This document shows, piece after piece, positions 1 to 8,690 of a stretch of 64,000 bases of DNA. The position numbers and the translations under genes were made by a program. The notes below the pieces were generated by a model. That model was not told the DNA's origin. It worked only from the letters and a program-made list of their open reading frames with translations, and did not search any database. Position 1 is the stretch's first letter, and each line of letters opens with the position of its first letter. Location: contig NZ_OBMJ01000001.1 of NCBI RefSeq assembly GCF_900199205.1, forward strand, positions 2,108,001 to 2,172,000, read 5' to 3'. The DNA comes from Streptomyces sp. 1331.2 (GTDB lineage: Bacteria > Actinomycetota > Actinomycetes > Streptomycetales > Streptomycetaceae).

Positions 1-367
1 GGTGGTAAGGGGAGGAATCGGGGCAAGGGAGGCATAGCCGTCGGCGGCGTTGACACCGGGTCGGGGAGCTGGTGGGGTGGCGGCGATGTGGTTCTGGCCT
101 GGCGAGGAGGCTCCTGTGCAAGCCCGAGTGTCCGTTGTGGCCGGGCGGCGGCTGCGGTCGCAGTTGGAGCAGAGTGCGGCGTTGCGGGAGGTGCTGCAGC
201 ACCCGGCGGCGCTGGCCGCGCGGCGGGCCACGGCGCGGACGTGCCGTCAGTTGGCGCCGCGGGCGGCGGACCGGTTGATCGCGGACCTCAAGGGCACGGA
301 GCCGCTGCTGGCGTCGGTGCGGGCGGAGCGGGCCGAGCGGGCGGCGGGGCGGCCGGGGCTGCGGGCG

Positions 368-3300
368 ATGCAGATCGCGGCCGGGGTCGCGGCCGCGGCG
401 GTGGTCGGCGGGTTGCTGGCCGGGCCACTGCCGACGGCGTACGCGGCGGAGCCGGGGCCGGACGTGGTGAGCACCGCGCCGCAGACGCCGCTGGGCAGCG
501 TGACCGATCCTCAGGTGTTCCCGCGCCCGCAGGAGCAGACGGTGGCCGGCCGGGCCGTCACCGTGCCGGCGGCCGTGACGCTGGTGGCGGCGCCCAAGGC
601 GGACCCCGGGGCGGTGCTGGCCGTCCGCGAGGTGCTGAAGGTCGCCGGGACGACCGAGGTGACGCCGAAGCCGGACGGCGGGACGCCGGCCGCCGGCTCG
701 CTGGTGGTGTACGTCGGCGGGCCCGCCGAGGGTGCCGACGGCGAGGTGGACCGGGTGCTGCGGCAGCTGGCCGCAGCGGCCGGCACCAAGGACGGCACCG
801 GGCCCTCCACGGCGGGCATGCCGGTCGGCGGCTACGTGCTGTCGGCCGGTCAGCTGCCTGCCCAGGGCGGCGGGACGTACGGCGCCGTGGTGCTGTCCGG
901 CGTGGACGCCACCGGCACCTTCTACGCCGCACAGAGCCTGCGCCAGCTGCTCGCCGCCGTCCCCGCCGGGCAGGGGCAGGCGCCGGGGGCGGCCGGGCTC
1001 GGCCTGCCCGGGATCACGCTGCGGGACTGGCCGACCGGCGCGCCGGTGCGCGGCACCGCGGAGGCGTTCTACGGCACCCCCTGGACCGCCCAGCAGCGGC
1101 TGGAGCAGGTCGACTTCCTCGGCCGCTCCAAGCAGAACTTCTACCTGTACGCCCCCGGTGACGACCCGTTCCGGCTCTCCGGCTGGCGCACCCCCTACCC
1201 GGCCGCCCAGGCCGGCGAGCTGCGCGAACTGGGCGACCGGGCCCGGCGCAACCACGTCACGCTCGGCTACGCGATCGACCCGGGGCAGTCGCTCTGCTTC
1301 AGCTCCGCCAAGGACGTGGACGCGCTGGTCGCCAAGCTGGACGGGCTGCGCCAACTCGGCTTCACCGCCTTCCAGTTGCAGTTCCTGGACGTCAGCTACG
1401 ACGAGTGGCACTGCGACGACGACCGCGACGAGTACGGCACCGGCCCCGCCGCGGCCGCCAAGGCGCAGGCCGAGCTGGTCAAGAAGGTGCAGGACCGGCT
1501 GATCGCGAAGAACCCGGGCCTGGCCCCGCTGTCCGTCGTCCCCACCGAGTACCACCAGCAGGGCGCCACGCCGTACCGCAAGGCGCTGGCCGCCGCGCTG
1601 CCGGACGGCGCGCAGGTGGCCTGGAGCGGGGTCGGGGTGATCCCGGAGAAGATCACCGCCGCGCAGACCGCCGACACCGCCGGCCTGTACGGGCACCCGC
1701 TGGTCACCATGGACAACTACCCGGTCAACGACGCCAGCCCGGACCGGCTCTTCCTCGGCGCCTACACCGGGCGCGAACCGGGCGTCGCCACCCGCTCGGC
1801 CGTCATGCTGACCGGTGCGATGCAGCAGCCGGTCGCCTCCCGGATAGCCATCGCCACGGCCGGCGACTTCGCCTGGAACCCGACCGCGTACAAGCCGGAC
1901 GAGTCCTGGCAGGCCGCCGTCCGCTCGCTGGCCGGGCCCACCGGCGCCGCCGCCACGCCCGCCGGCAGCACGCTGCCCGCCGTCACCGCGCTGGCCGGCA
2001 ACAGCACCTCCTCGCCGCTGTCCAAGCAGGAGTCCGGCTACCTGACACCGCTGCTCGACCGCTTCTGGGCCGCCGCCGAACCCACCTCCGGCGTGGCCCC
2101 CGACCTGGGCCGGCTGATCGAGGCCGCCACCCCGCTGCGGCAGGCCTTCGCCTCGATGGCCACCGCCCAGCAGACCCTGGCCGGCACCCCCGCCACCGCC
2201 CAGCTCGCCGGCGAGGCCGCGCCCTGGCTGGGCCCGCTGCGCGACTACGGGCTCGCCGGGCAGGCCGCCCTGGACATGCTGCTGGCCCAGCACGGCGGCG
2301 ACGGCACCGCGGCCTGGAAGGCCCGGGTCGAGCTCAACCGGTTGCGCGAACAGCTCGACCGGGCACCGGCCAGCATCGGCCCCGGCGTGCTCGGCCCGTT
2401 CCTGGAACGCGCTGTCCGCGCCGCCGACAACTGGGCCGGCGTGGGCGGCGGCGGGGTCGCCCCGACCACCACCATGGGCACCGCGCACGACCACCTGCCC
2501 GCCCTGATGGCCGACGGCCTGGCCGACACGTTCTACTGGAGCTCCGCGCCCCCGCAGCCCGGCGACGCGGTCGGCCTGGACCTCGGCGCGGGCCGCCCGG
2601 TCGGCAACGTCACCGTGCTGATGGGCGGCTGGGGCGACGGCCCGGACGCCCAGACCGCCGTGGACGACTACATCCGCGACGGCGTGCTGGAGTACTCCAC
2701 CGGCGAGGGCGGCTGGAAGCAGCTCGCCGTCGTCAGGAACCAGAAGACGATCAGCGCCCAGCTCCCGCCCGGCACCGTGGTCCGGGCCGTACGGCTGCGC
2801 GCCACCGCCGCGCAGAAGACCGCCGTCGCGGTGCGCGAGTTCACCGTCACCGCCCCGGACGAGGCCCCGGCGAGCGTCAGCGGCGGGCCCGACGCGCTGC
2901 CCGGCTCCTCCGCCGCGGCCGTCCTGGACGGCAACCCCGACACCGCGTACCGGGCCGCCAAGGCGCCGACCGCGCAGGACGCACCGCTCACCGTCGAACT
3001 CGGCGCCGCCCGTCCGCTGGACCGGCTCACCGTGCTGACCGACCCCGGTGTGCGCGCCACCGCCACCCTCGCGGTGCGGCGGGCCGACGGCACCTGGGCG
3101 GACATCGGCACCATCCAGCCCGGCTACAACGAGCTGCCCGCCGGCGGGCAGGTGGCCGATGCGTTCCGGCTGACCTGGAAGCCCGGCGGCGACCCGCCCG
3201 TGGTCAACCAGGTCATCCCCTGGTACGCGGACGCCCCGGCGGCCCGGCTCAGCCTCTCCGACCCGGCCCTGGACGTGGTCACCGGCGCGGCCGCGCCCGT

Positions 3301-4066
3301 CCAGACCCGGGCCACCGTGGAGGCCGGCCGCCCCGAGGGCACCACCGGCGAGCTGCGCGCCGACGTGCCGGCCACCGCCAAGGGCCTGACCGTGGCGTCC
3401 GCCGGCCCGGTGACCGTGCCGCGCGGCGGCCGGGTCGGCGTGCCGCTGCTGGTCAGCGCCGCCCCCGGGACACCGTCCGGGACGTACCAGGTGCCGGTGC
3501 AGTTCGTGGCCGGGACCACCACCGTCAAGCAGGTGCTCCAGGTGCACGTGGTGCCGCCGACCGGCGGGGCCGACCTGGCACTCGGCGCCAAGGCCACCTC
3601 CTCGGGCGACGAGACGGCGAACTTCCCGGCCTCGGCGGTCACCGACGGCGACCCGAAGACCCGCTGGTCCTCGCCGGCCAAGGACGACGCCTGGGTGCGG
3701 CTGGAACTGCCGCAGGCGACCCGGCTGGGCGCGGCGGTGCTGCACTGGCAGGCCGCGTACGCCGCCTCGTACCGGATCCAGGTCTCGGCGGACGGGAACT
3801 CCTGGACCGACGCGGCGACGGTGGACAACGGCAAGGGCGGCGACGAGACGGTGCGGTTCGACGCGCCCGGCGTCCGGTTCGTCCGGGTCCAGGGCGTGGC
3901 GCGGGCGACCAAGTACGGCTACTCGCTGTGGGGCGTCGAGCTCTACGCGGTGACCCCGCCGGCCCAGCCCCAGCCCCCGGCCGGCCAGCCGCCCGCCCAG
4001 CCCGGCGGCGCTCCGGGCGCCACGGCGGCGCCCACGGCTCCCCCGGCGACGGCGCCGAAGCAGTAG
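368..4066 (+). CDS. Secreted GH84-like beta-N-acetylhexosaminidase-family protein with F5/8 type C domain
   Basis: A large exported protein of the actinobacterial 'hyaluronidase/beta-N-acetylglucosaminidase' family. The proposed ATG begins a signal peptide (MQIAAGVAAAAVVGGLLAGP, cleavage near AYA-AE). The frame stays open upstream to position 50, so the start is uncertain. An N-terminal hexosaminidase-like domain is followed by a GH84-type barrel (EAFYGTPW near residue 231; MDNYPVN later). At the place of the usual adjacent Asp pair the sequence reads FLDV (about residues 339-342), so only one Asp is kept. The C-terminal third is beta-rich and ends in an F5/8C (discoidin-like) carbohydrate-binding module (SSGDETANFPASAVTDGDPK) and a Pro/Ala/Gln-rich tail. 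It probably acts on N-acetylhexosamine-containing glycans outside the cell. Activity is not certain because of the altered Asp pair. Confidence 0.75.
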   Translation: MQIAAGVAAAAVVGGLLAGPLPTAYAAEPGPDVVSTAPQTPLGSVTDPQVFPRPQEQTVAGRAVTVPAAVTLVAAPKADPGAVLAVREVLKVAGTTEVTPKPDGGTPAAGSLVVYVGGPAEGADGEVDRVLRQLAAAAGTKDGTGPSTAGMPVGGYVLSAGQLPAQGGGTYGAVVLSGVDATGTFYAAQSLRQLLAAVPAGQGQAPGAAGLGLPGITLRDWPTGAPVRGTAEAFYGTPWTAQQRLEQVDFLGRSKQNFYLYAPGDDPFRLSGWRTPYPAAQAGELRELGDRARRNHVTLGYAIDPGQSLCFSSAKDVDALVAKLDGLRQLGFTAFQLQFLDVSYDEWHCDDDRDEYGTGPAAAAKAQAELVKKVQDRLIAKNPGLAPLSVVPTEYHQQGATPYRKALAAALPDGAQVAWSGVGVIPEKITAAQTADTAGLYGHPLVTMDNYPVNDASPDRLFLGAYTGREPGVATRSAVMLTGAMQQPVASRIAIATAGDFAWNPTAYKPDESWQAAVRSLAGPTGAAATPAGSTLPAVTALAGNSTSSPLSKQESGYLTPLLDRFWAAAEPTSGVAPDLGRLIEAATPLRQAFASMATAQQTLAGTPATAQLAGEAAPWLGPLRDYGLAGQAALDMLLAQHGGDGTAAWKARVELNRLREQLDRAPASIGPGVLGPFLERAVRAADNWAGVGGGGVAPTTTMGTAHDHLPALMADGLADTFYWSSAPPQPGDAVGLDLGAGRPVGNVTVLMGGWGDGPDAQTAVDDYIRDGVLEYSTGEGGWKQLAVVRNQKTISAQLPPGTVVRAVRLRATAAQKTAVAVREFTVTAPDEAPASVSGGPDALPGSSAAAVLDGNPDTAYRAAKAPTAQDAPLTVELGAARPLDRLTVLTDPGVRATATLAVRRADGTWADIGTIQPGYNELPAGGQVADAFRLTWKPGGDPPVVNQVIPWYADAPAARLSLSDPALDVVTGAAAPVQTRATVEAGRPEGTTGELRADVPATAKGLTVASAGPVTVPRGGRVGVPLLVSAAPGTPSGTYQVPVQFVAGTTTVKQVLQVHVVPPTGGADLALGAKATSSGDETANFPASAVTDGDPKTRWSSPAKDDAWVRLELPQATRLGAAVLHWQAAYAASYRIQVSADGNSWTDAATVDNGKGGDETVRFDAPGVRFVRVQGVARATKYGYSLWGVELYAVTPPAQPQPPAGQPPAQPGGAPGATAAPTAPPATAPKQ

Positions 4067-4140
4067 CGGCACGGGCGCCCGGCCGGACACCCCACCCGGC
4101 GGGACATCCGGCGGCGAGCCGGGCCCCGAAAAACGGCGGC

Positions 4141-4177
4141 GGGCCGCCGGCCCCCGGTGCGGGGGGCGCGGCGGCCC
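4141..4177. terminator. GC-rich hairpin between convergent genes
   Basis: Nearly perfect inverted repeat (GGGCCGCCGGCCCCC at the left; one mismatch or bulge at the right) lying between the end of the GH84-like gene and the end of the minus-strand HNH gene. It could terminate transcription from both sides. No U-tract follows, which is usual in this group. Confidence 0.55.
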
Positions 4178-4228
4178 ATGAGGCGCGTACCGACGGTGTG
4201 AGACGGGCGGGCCCTTGTGTCGCTCGGG

Positions 4229-4873
4229 TCAGGCGGAGAGCGGTTCGGGCTGCTCGCCGCGGCGGACGGGGGTGGAGTGGGCGCCGTGCGCCCGGCCGAT
4301 CGGGACCGAGTGGTTGGGCTCGGTATGGTCGTGGTGCTCGTACTCGCCCCACTGCGGGGCCCGCAGCTGGTCGGCACCGCCGTACGGCTCCAGGTAGGGG
4401 CGCCAGCGCGGGTCCTTGATGCCGGTGCCGATGATCCGCCAGGCGAGGCCGCTGGGCGGGGCGGGTGGGCGCTTCATCCGCCACCCGAGTTCGGTGAGGT
4501 GGCGGTCGGCCTTGGTGTGGTTGCAGCGGCGGCAGGCTGCCACCACGTTGTCCCACCGGTGCTGGCCGCCCCGGCTGCGCGGGATGACGTGGTCGACGCT
4601 GGTGGCGGCGGCCCCGCAGTAGACGCAGCGGCCGTGGTCGCGGGCGAACAGCGCCCGGCGGGTGAGCGGGACGGGCCCGCAGAACGGGACCCGGACGAAG
4701 CGGGTCAGACGGACGACGGACGGCGCCGGAAGGGCGCTGGTGGCGCTGTGCAGAGTGACTTCCGAGTCCTCCAGGCTGACCGCCTTGTGATTGAGGACCA
4801 GGATGAGTGCGCGGCGCATCGATACGACGCCGAGTGGCTCGTAGGACGCGTTGAGGACCAGGACATGCGGCAC
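4229..4873 (-). CDS. HNH endonuclease
   Basis: A 214-residue HNH-family protein of the type conserved in actinomycetes. The GTG start at 4873 is chosen because AAGGAGG sits five bases upstream, and the protein then begins PHVLVLNASYEPLGVV, the usual N-terminus of this family. The HNH core has paired zinc-binding cysteines at about 83/86 (CVYC) and 114/117 (CRRC), with DHV (93-96), Asn109 and His119 in the expected places. The C-terminal 70 residues are His/Glu-rich and variable. Family members are presumed metal-dependent nucleases, but the physiological target is unknown. It is a single gene, convergent with the GH84-like gene and divergent from the mscS-like gene. Confidence 0.85.
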   Translation of the reverse strand: MPHVLVLNASYEPLGVVSMRRALILVLNHKAVSLEDSEVTLHSATSALPAPSVVRLTRFVRVPFCGPVPLTRRALFARDHGRCVYCGAAATSVDHVIPRSRGGQHRWDNVVAACRRCNHTKADRHLTELGWRMKRPPAPPSGLAWRIIGTGIKDPRWRPYLEPYGGADQLRAPQWGEYEHHDHTEPNHSVPIGRAHGAHSTPVRRGEQPEPLSA

Positions 4874-5375
4874 GGATGCCTCCTTGGACGCCTGCGGCGC
4901 GTGGCTCGCGCCGGGACGAGCGGTTGGATCGCACAACGAGTGCGCGATCTCCCCCAGTGTCGCCTTACGCCGTTGTACGGCGCCACCACTCCTGTGTAAC
5001 GGACCTGCCGTGAACTCCGGGTGTGCTCTCCGTCATAGCCGGTATGCCCGGGGGACGGTCGGGTTGCACCCGGGCGCCCCGGCGGGCGGGGGGCGGGGCG
5101 GCGCGGTGGCCCTCCCGGGGGACCGATCGGCCGGTCGGAGCAGTGTTCGGGCCCTGGTGGGACGGGTCCGGGCCGGGACTCCGGGGGAGCGCACCGGTGC
5201 GTTGACGGGGCGTCCGGGGCTGTGTGTACGCCCTGTGGAGGCTTCTCGCTCGGTCACGGCCGTCACCCCGGCGTGTCCGGTCGGGTGTTCGGCGCCGGAT
5301 AGGCTAAGGCGCACGGTCCGTGGGCCGCTTGCGGCGGCGCGGGCCCGACACGCTCCCTGCAAGGAAGGTCCGCCC
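4874..5375. other. 500-bp intergenic region between divergent genes
   Basis: No convincing ORF. It must contain the promoters of the HNH gene (minus) and the mscS-like gene (plus). A short inverted repeat CGCCGT-N3-ACGGCG lies at 4968-4982, and GATCGC/GCGATC arms lie at about 4928-4949, both on the HNH side. A TAGGCT hexamer at 5300-5305 is a possible -10 for the channel gene. AAGGAAGG at 5361-5368 is its ribosome binding site. Confidence 0.5.
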
Positions 5376-6569
5376 GTGTTCCGCTCCGGCGCCACCGGTC
5401 TGTCCGATGCGTCCTCGACGCCCTCCGTCCCGACGACGCCGAGCCCCAGCCCCTCCGCGCCGCAGCTGCCGGACCTGCGCATCCCGACCAGCGCGCAGGA
5501 GGTCTCGGACACCACCAAGCAGGCCGCCAGCTGGTTCGACACGCACTGGCAGGGCTGGCTGGCCTCCGGCCTGCGGATCGTCCTCATCGTGGTGCTGGCG
5601 CTGGTGCTGCGGGCCATGGTGCGCAAGCTGATCACCCAGCTGATAGGGCGGATGGCGCGCACCCCGGACCACCAGGAGGAGAGCCGGCTGGGCGGGCTGC
5701 TGGCCAACACCGGGGTGGTGAACCCGGAGCGGCGTCAGCAGCGCTCGGAGGCGATCGGCTCGGTGCTGCGCAGCGTGGCCTCCTTCACGATCCTCGGCAC
5801 GGCGGCGCTGATGGTGCTCTCCGCGATGGGGGTGAACCTGGCGCCGCTGCTGGCGAGTGCCGGTGTGGCCGGTGTGGCGATCGGTTTCGGCGCACGCAAC
5901 CTGGTCACGGACTTCCTCTCCGGGGTCTTCATGATCATGGAGGACCAGTACGGCGTCGGCGACGAGATCGACACCGGGGTGGCCAACGGCACGGTCCTGG
6001 AGGTCGGCCTGCGGGTGACCAAGCTGCGCGGGGCGAACGGCGAGATCTGGTACATCCGCAACGGTGAGGTCAAGCGGATCGCCAACATGAGCCAGGGCTG
6101 GTCGACGGCCTCGGTGGACATCCAGATCGGGTCCAAGGAGGACCTGCTGCGGGCCGAGGAGCTGATCCTGCAGAGCGCGGAGCAGCTGGCCAAGGAGGCG
6201 CCGTACGACGAGCTGGTCTGGGCGCCGGTGTCGATCCTGGGCGTGGAGTCGGTCGCGGCGGACTCGGTGACGGTGCGTGTCGAGGCCCGCACCGCCCCCG
6301 GCAAGGCGCCGGCCGTCTCCCGGGCGCTGCGGCAGCGGGTGAAGGTGGCCTTCGACCAGGCCGGGATCAAGGTCAAGGAGGAGACCCCAACGGCGGCGGC
6401 TGCGGCGGCCGCAGCAGCGGCCTCGGCGGCGGCAGCCGGGTCGGCGGCCGCGCCGGCGGCGGCTCCCGCGACCGAGCAGGCGGCGCCCTCCGCCCTCGCC
6501 GACCCGAACTCGGCCCGCTTCAAGGCGACGGAGCCGATCCCGCTGCCGAGGCCGGAGCCGACGCCGTAG
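5376..6569 (+). CDS. Mechanosensitive channel, MscS family
   Basis: A 397-residue small-conductance mechanosensitive channel. The GTG start is fixed by AAGGAAGG seven bases upstream. After a Ser/Pro-rich N-terminus there is one clear membrane helix (GLRIVLIVVLALVLRAMV, about residues 66-83). A second hydrophobic block follows and runs into the pore-lining TM3 signature (AGVAGVAIGFGARNLVTDFL) and the conserved beta-domain (DQYGVGDEID). This is the expected MscS core. The C-terminus is an unusual Ala-rich low-complexity stretch (runs of Ala, then Pro/Ala) ending in PRPEPTP, probably a disordered cytoplasmic tail. It would release solutes on hypo-osmotic shock. Only 11 bp separate it from the convergent TPR gene. 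Confidence 0.9.
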   Translation: MFRSGATGLSDASSTPSVPTTPSPSPSAPQLPDLRIPTSAQEVSDTTKQAASWFDTHWQGWLASGLRIVLIVVLALVLRAMVRKLITQLIGRMARTPDHQEESRLGGLLANTGVVNPERRQQRSEAIGSVLRSVASFTILGTAALMVLSAMGVNLAPLLASAGVAGVAIGFGARNLVTDFLSGVFMIMEDQYGVGDEIDTGVANGTVLEVGLRVTKLRGANGEIWYIRNGEVKRIANMSQGWSTASVDIQIGSKEDLLRAEELILQSAEQLAKEAPYDELVWAPVSILGVESVAADSVTVRVEARTAPGKAPAVSRALRQRVKVAFDQAGIKVKEETPTAAAAAAAAAASAAAAGSAAAPAAAPATEQAAPSALADPNSARFKATEPIPLPRPEPTP

Positions 6570-6580
6570 CGGAGGCGGCC

Positions 6581-7132
6581 CTACCGGGGACCGGCCCGAT
6601 CAGCAGCTCCAACCCGGGCGAGTGCGGCCTGCGTGGACTCGACCAGCCCGGCCTCCTCCTTGGCGATCCGCAGCCGCAGCGCCTCTTGGAGATGGGCCTG
6701 GGCGTCCGCGAGGTCGCTGCGCTCCATGAGGTGCTTTCCGGTGTGCTGAAGCGCGAAGTCGACCAGTTCCGGGTGCTGGTTTCGCGCGGTGTTCAGGGCA
6801 CTGCGGTAGAGCGCGGCCGCAGTCCGCACGTCACCGGCGTAGCGGTGCGCGTCGCCGAGGTTGAGCCCGGTGGCGACGACGGCCCGGGTGTTGCCGATCG
6901 CTGCGGCGAGGTCGAGCGACCGCCGGAGTGTTGCACGGGCCTCCTCGTGGTTGCCCAGGCACATCTGGCCGATGCCGATCCACCTGGTCAGGACCCGAGC
7001 GCGCGCGGGGTCGCTCCCCTCGGGCAAGGCCCGCAGTTCCTCGTGGAGTTGGCCGACCGCGGTGGTCAGCTCGTTCCGGTCGGTGGGGACCATCCGCAGG
7101 CTGTCGTCGTGAGTGATGAGGTGGTCAAGCAC
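6581..7132 (-). CDS. Tetratricopeptide-repeat protein
   Basis: About 183 residues. The GTG start at 7132 is chosen for a GGAGGG ribosome binding site. The body is a set of helical repeats with TPR spacing: QMCLGNHEEARATLRRSLDL, GDAHRYAGDVRTAAALYRSA, HLMERSDLADAQAHLQEALR. There is no enzymatic domain, signal peptide or membrane helix. Such small TPR proteins usually serve as protein-binding scaffolds; the partner is unknown. It is the last gene of a minus-strand run that continues upstream with the pentapeptide-repeat gene (157-bp gap). It resembles the TPR halves of Streptomyces HTH/TPR regulators but lacks a DNA-binding domain. Confidence 0.7.
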   Translation of the reverse strand: MLDHLITHDDSLRMVPTDRNELTTAVGQLHEELRALPEGSDPARARVLTRWIGIGQMCLGNHEEARATLRRSLDLAAAIGNTRAVVATGLNLGDAHRYAGDVRTAAALYRSALNTARNQHPELVDFALQHTGKHLMERSDLADAQAHLQEALRLRIAKEEAGLVESTQAALARVGAADRAGPR

Positions 7133-7289
7133 GTGACCCTCCGTCGTTCGGTGCCGATCAAACGAGCGTCGGCAGCACTCCGCGAGGCCAGTGGCGGCGC
7201 CGGGCCGTCCGGGAGCTTCACCTCGCACCGCTCGATGAGGGCGGCGGGGTCGATGTGGGCGATGGCGAGGTTCAAGCCGGGGGTTCGGG

Positions 7290-8102
7290 TCACCGGCGCT
7301 CGTCGAGCGTGTCGCCGAAGGTCACGTCCAGTTCCGCGATCAGGGCCTCGGCAAGCTCGGCCTGCTGGGCCCGGTCGATGATCACCCTGGCGAGGTTGGC
7401 GACGCCCCGCAGCGAGGTCAGGTCGTTGCCGCGCAGGTCCAGGCCCTGGTACTTGCCTCGGCCGAACTCGGCCAGCCGCAGCGCGCAGGCGTCGAGGACC
7501 GTGCCGCCGAGGTCGCAGCCGGTGAACGAAGCCTCAGTCAGCACGCACTTGGAGAAAGCAACCGGCCCGGTGGCCCGGACCTGCTCGAAGCCGGCGTAGT
7601 CGAGCTTGCAGTTCTCGAAGAGCACATTGTCCAGGGTCAGGCCGGTGAGGTTGGCTCCCATGATCTTGCAGTTGCGGAAGACGGCGCGGGACAGTTTGCT
7701 GTCGCTGATGCGGGCGGTGGCGAGGTCACAGGTGTCGAACTCGACGGAGTCCAGGCGGACCTTGTCGAACTGGACGCGGTCGGCCCGCAGCCCGCTGACC
7801 CGGCCGGTGATGAGGCTGGTGTCGGTCAGGTCCAGGTCCCGCAGCTCGGTGTCGCCGTACTGGAAGTCCTGGACGATGCCCCGGGCGGAGTCCAGGGAAG
7901 TGACGTTGGACAGGTACAGGCCGGGCTCGTCCAGGCGGGGCAGGGTGACGGTGACACGGCCGAAGGTTTTGCTGTCCACGGGGTTGGGCTCCGCTCTGTC
8001 GGGCCGGGCCCGCACCCGCGCGGTGCGGGCCGGGCGAGGTTGGACGGGCTGCTTGCTCTTCTTGGAGCAGCTGTCCCAGGTCGGCCGGTTGTCGAAAGTC
8101 AC
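7290..8102 (-). CDS. Pentapeptide-repeat protein
   Basis: A 270-residue protein. Residues 1-48 form a basic, Pro/Arg-rich leader. Next comes a short segment (GRVTVTLPRLDEPGLYLSNV) and then a region of pentapeptide repeats of the A(D/N)LXX type (LRDLDLTDTSLITGR, GANLTGLTLDNVLFENCKLD, LTEASFTGCDLGGT), which fold as a right-handed quadrilateral beta-helix. The C-terminus (GNDLTSLRGVANLARVIIDR) matches the usual cap of these proteins. The function is not predictable: some relatives mimic DNA and bind gyrase, others are structural. A truncated, degenerate copy of its first third lies at 16480-16735 on the same strand, so the gene has been duplicated locally. Confidence 0.8.
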   Translation of the reverse strand: MTFDNRPTWDSCSKKSKQPVQPRPARTARVRARPDRAEPNPVDSKTFGRVTVTLPRLDEPGLYLSNVTSLDSARGIVQDFQYGDTELRDLDLTDTSLITGRVSGLRADRVQFDKVRLDSVEFDTCDLATARISDSKLSRAVFRNCKIMGANLTGLTLDNVLFENCKLDYAGFEQVRATGPVAFSKCVLTEASFTGCDLGGTVLDACALRLAEFGRGKYQGLDLRGNDLTSLRGVANLARVIIDRAQQAELAEALIAELDVTFGDTLDERR

Positions 8103-8156
8103 GATGACCGGCCTGGGCTCCCCGGCAGAAGCCGGAGAACTCGCAGGCGGCGACGG

Positions 8157-8690
8157 CTACGTGGAGGTGAGCACCGTGTCGAGGAGCAACCACGCCGTGA
8201 CGTCCAAGGTGTTCTCCGGACCGATGACGACTTCACCGACATCGACAAGTACGTCGTGCGGTATGTACCACTCGCGCATCTCCTCCGGTCCGAACTCCTG
8301 CGCCTTCTTCCGGGTCGAGTGCCTGGCCAGGGTCTCCTCCCACGGGATGTCGAGGTAGAAGAAGCTGCTGCGGCCCGGGTGATCGCGGTGCAGCCCGTGG
8401 AGCATGTCGCCGTACCGGTCGGCCGCGAGGACGCCTTCCAGGAGCACGTGGTATCCCCGGCCGAGGGCGATCCTCGCCATGGCGTCGATCATTTCGATAT
8501 TTACTCCGCCTCGGATGTCGGGCTCCCCGAGGACGTTGATCCGGACGCTGTCCTGCGAGATGATCGCCAGCCCGTCGCCGAACAGGGATCGAACGCGCCA
8601 GGCCGTGCTGGTCTTCCCGGAAGCCGAGTTGCCGCGTAGAACGATCAAGCTGGGGCCGCTTGCAGTGGAACCAGGGACCGGCTGATCCAC
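8157..8690 (-). CDS. P-loop kinase-like protein (zeta-toxin/phosphotransferase-like)
   Basis: A 177-residue P-loop protein. The GTG start at 8690 is chosen because AGGAGG lies four bases upstream. It has a Walker A motif GNSASGKT (residues 20-27), a following Asp in a QDSVR motif, and ends in a small helical lid, the pattern of small-molecule or nucleotide kinases related to chloramphenicol phosphotransferase and zeta toxin. Its start overlaps the end of the upstream unknown gene (8645-10015) by 46 bp, so the two are probably translationally coupled. The substrate is unknown. A role in phosphorylating a product of the neighbouring sugar/aminotransferase genes is only inference from position. 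Confidence 0.75.
   Translation of the reverse strand: MDQPVPGSTASGPSLIVLRGNSASGKTSTAWRVRSLFGDGLAIISQDSVRINVLGEPDIRGGVNIEMIDAMARIALGRGYHVLLEGVLAADRYGDMLHGLHRDHPGRSSFFYLDIPWEETLARHSTRKKAQEFGPEEMREWYIPHDVLVDVGEVVIGPENTLDVTAWLLLDTVLTST

Noticed and set aside
1405..4419. Arg-rich frame inside the GH84-like gene
   Set aside because: Shadow frame; the other frame has signal peptide and domain motifs.
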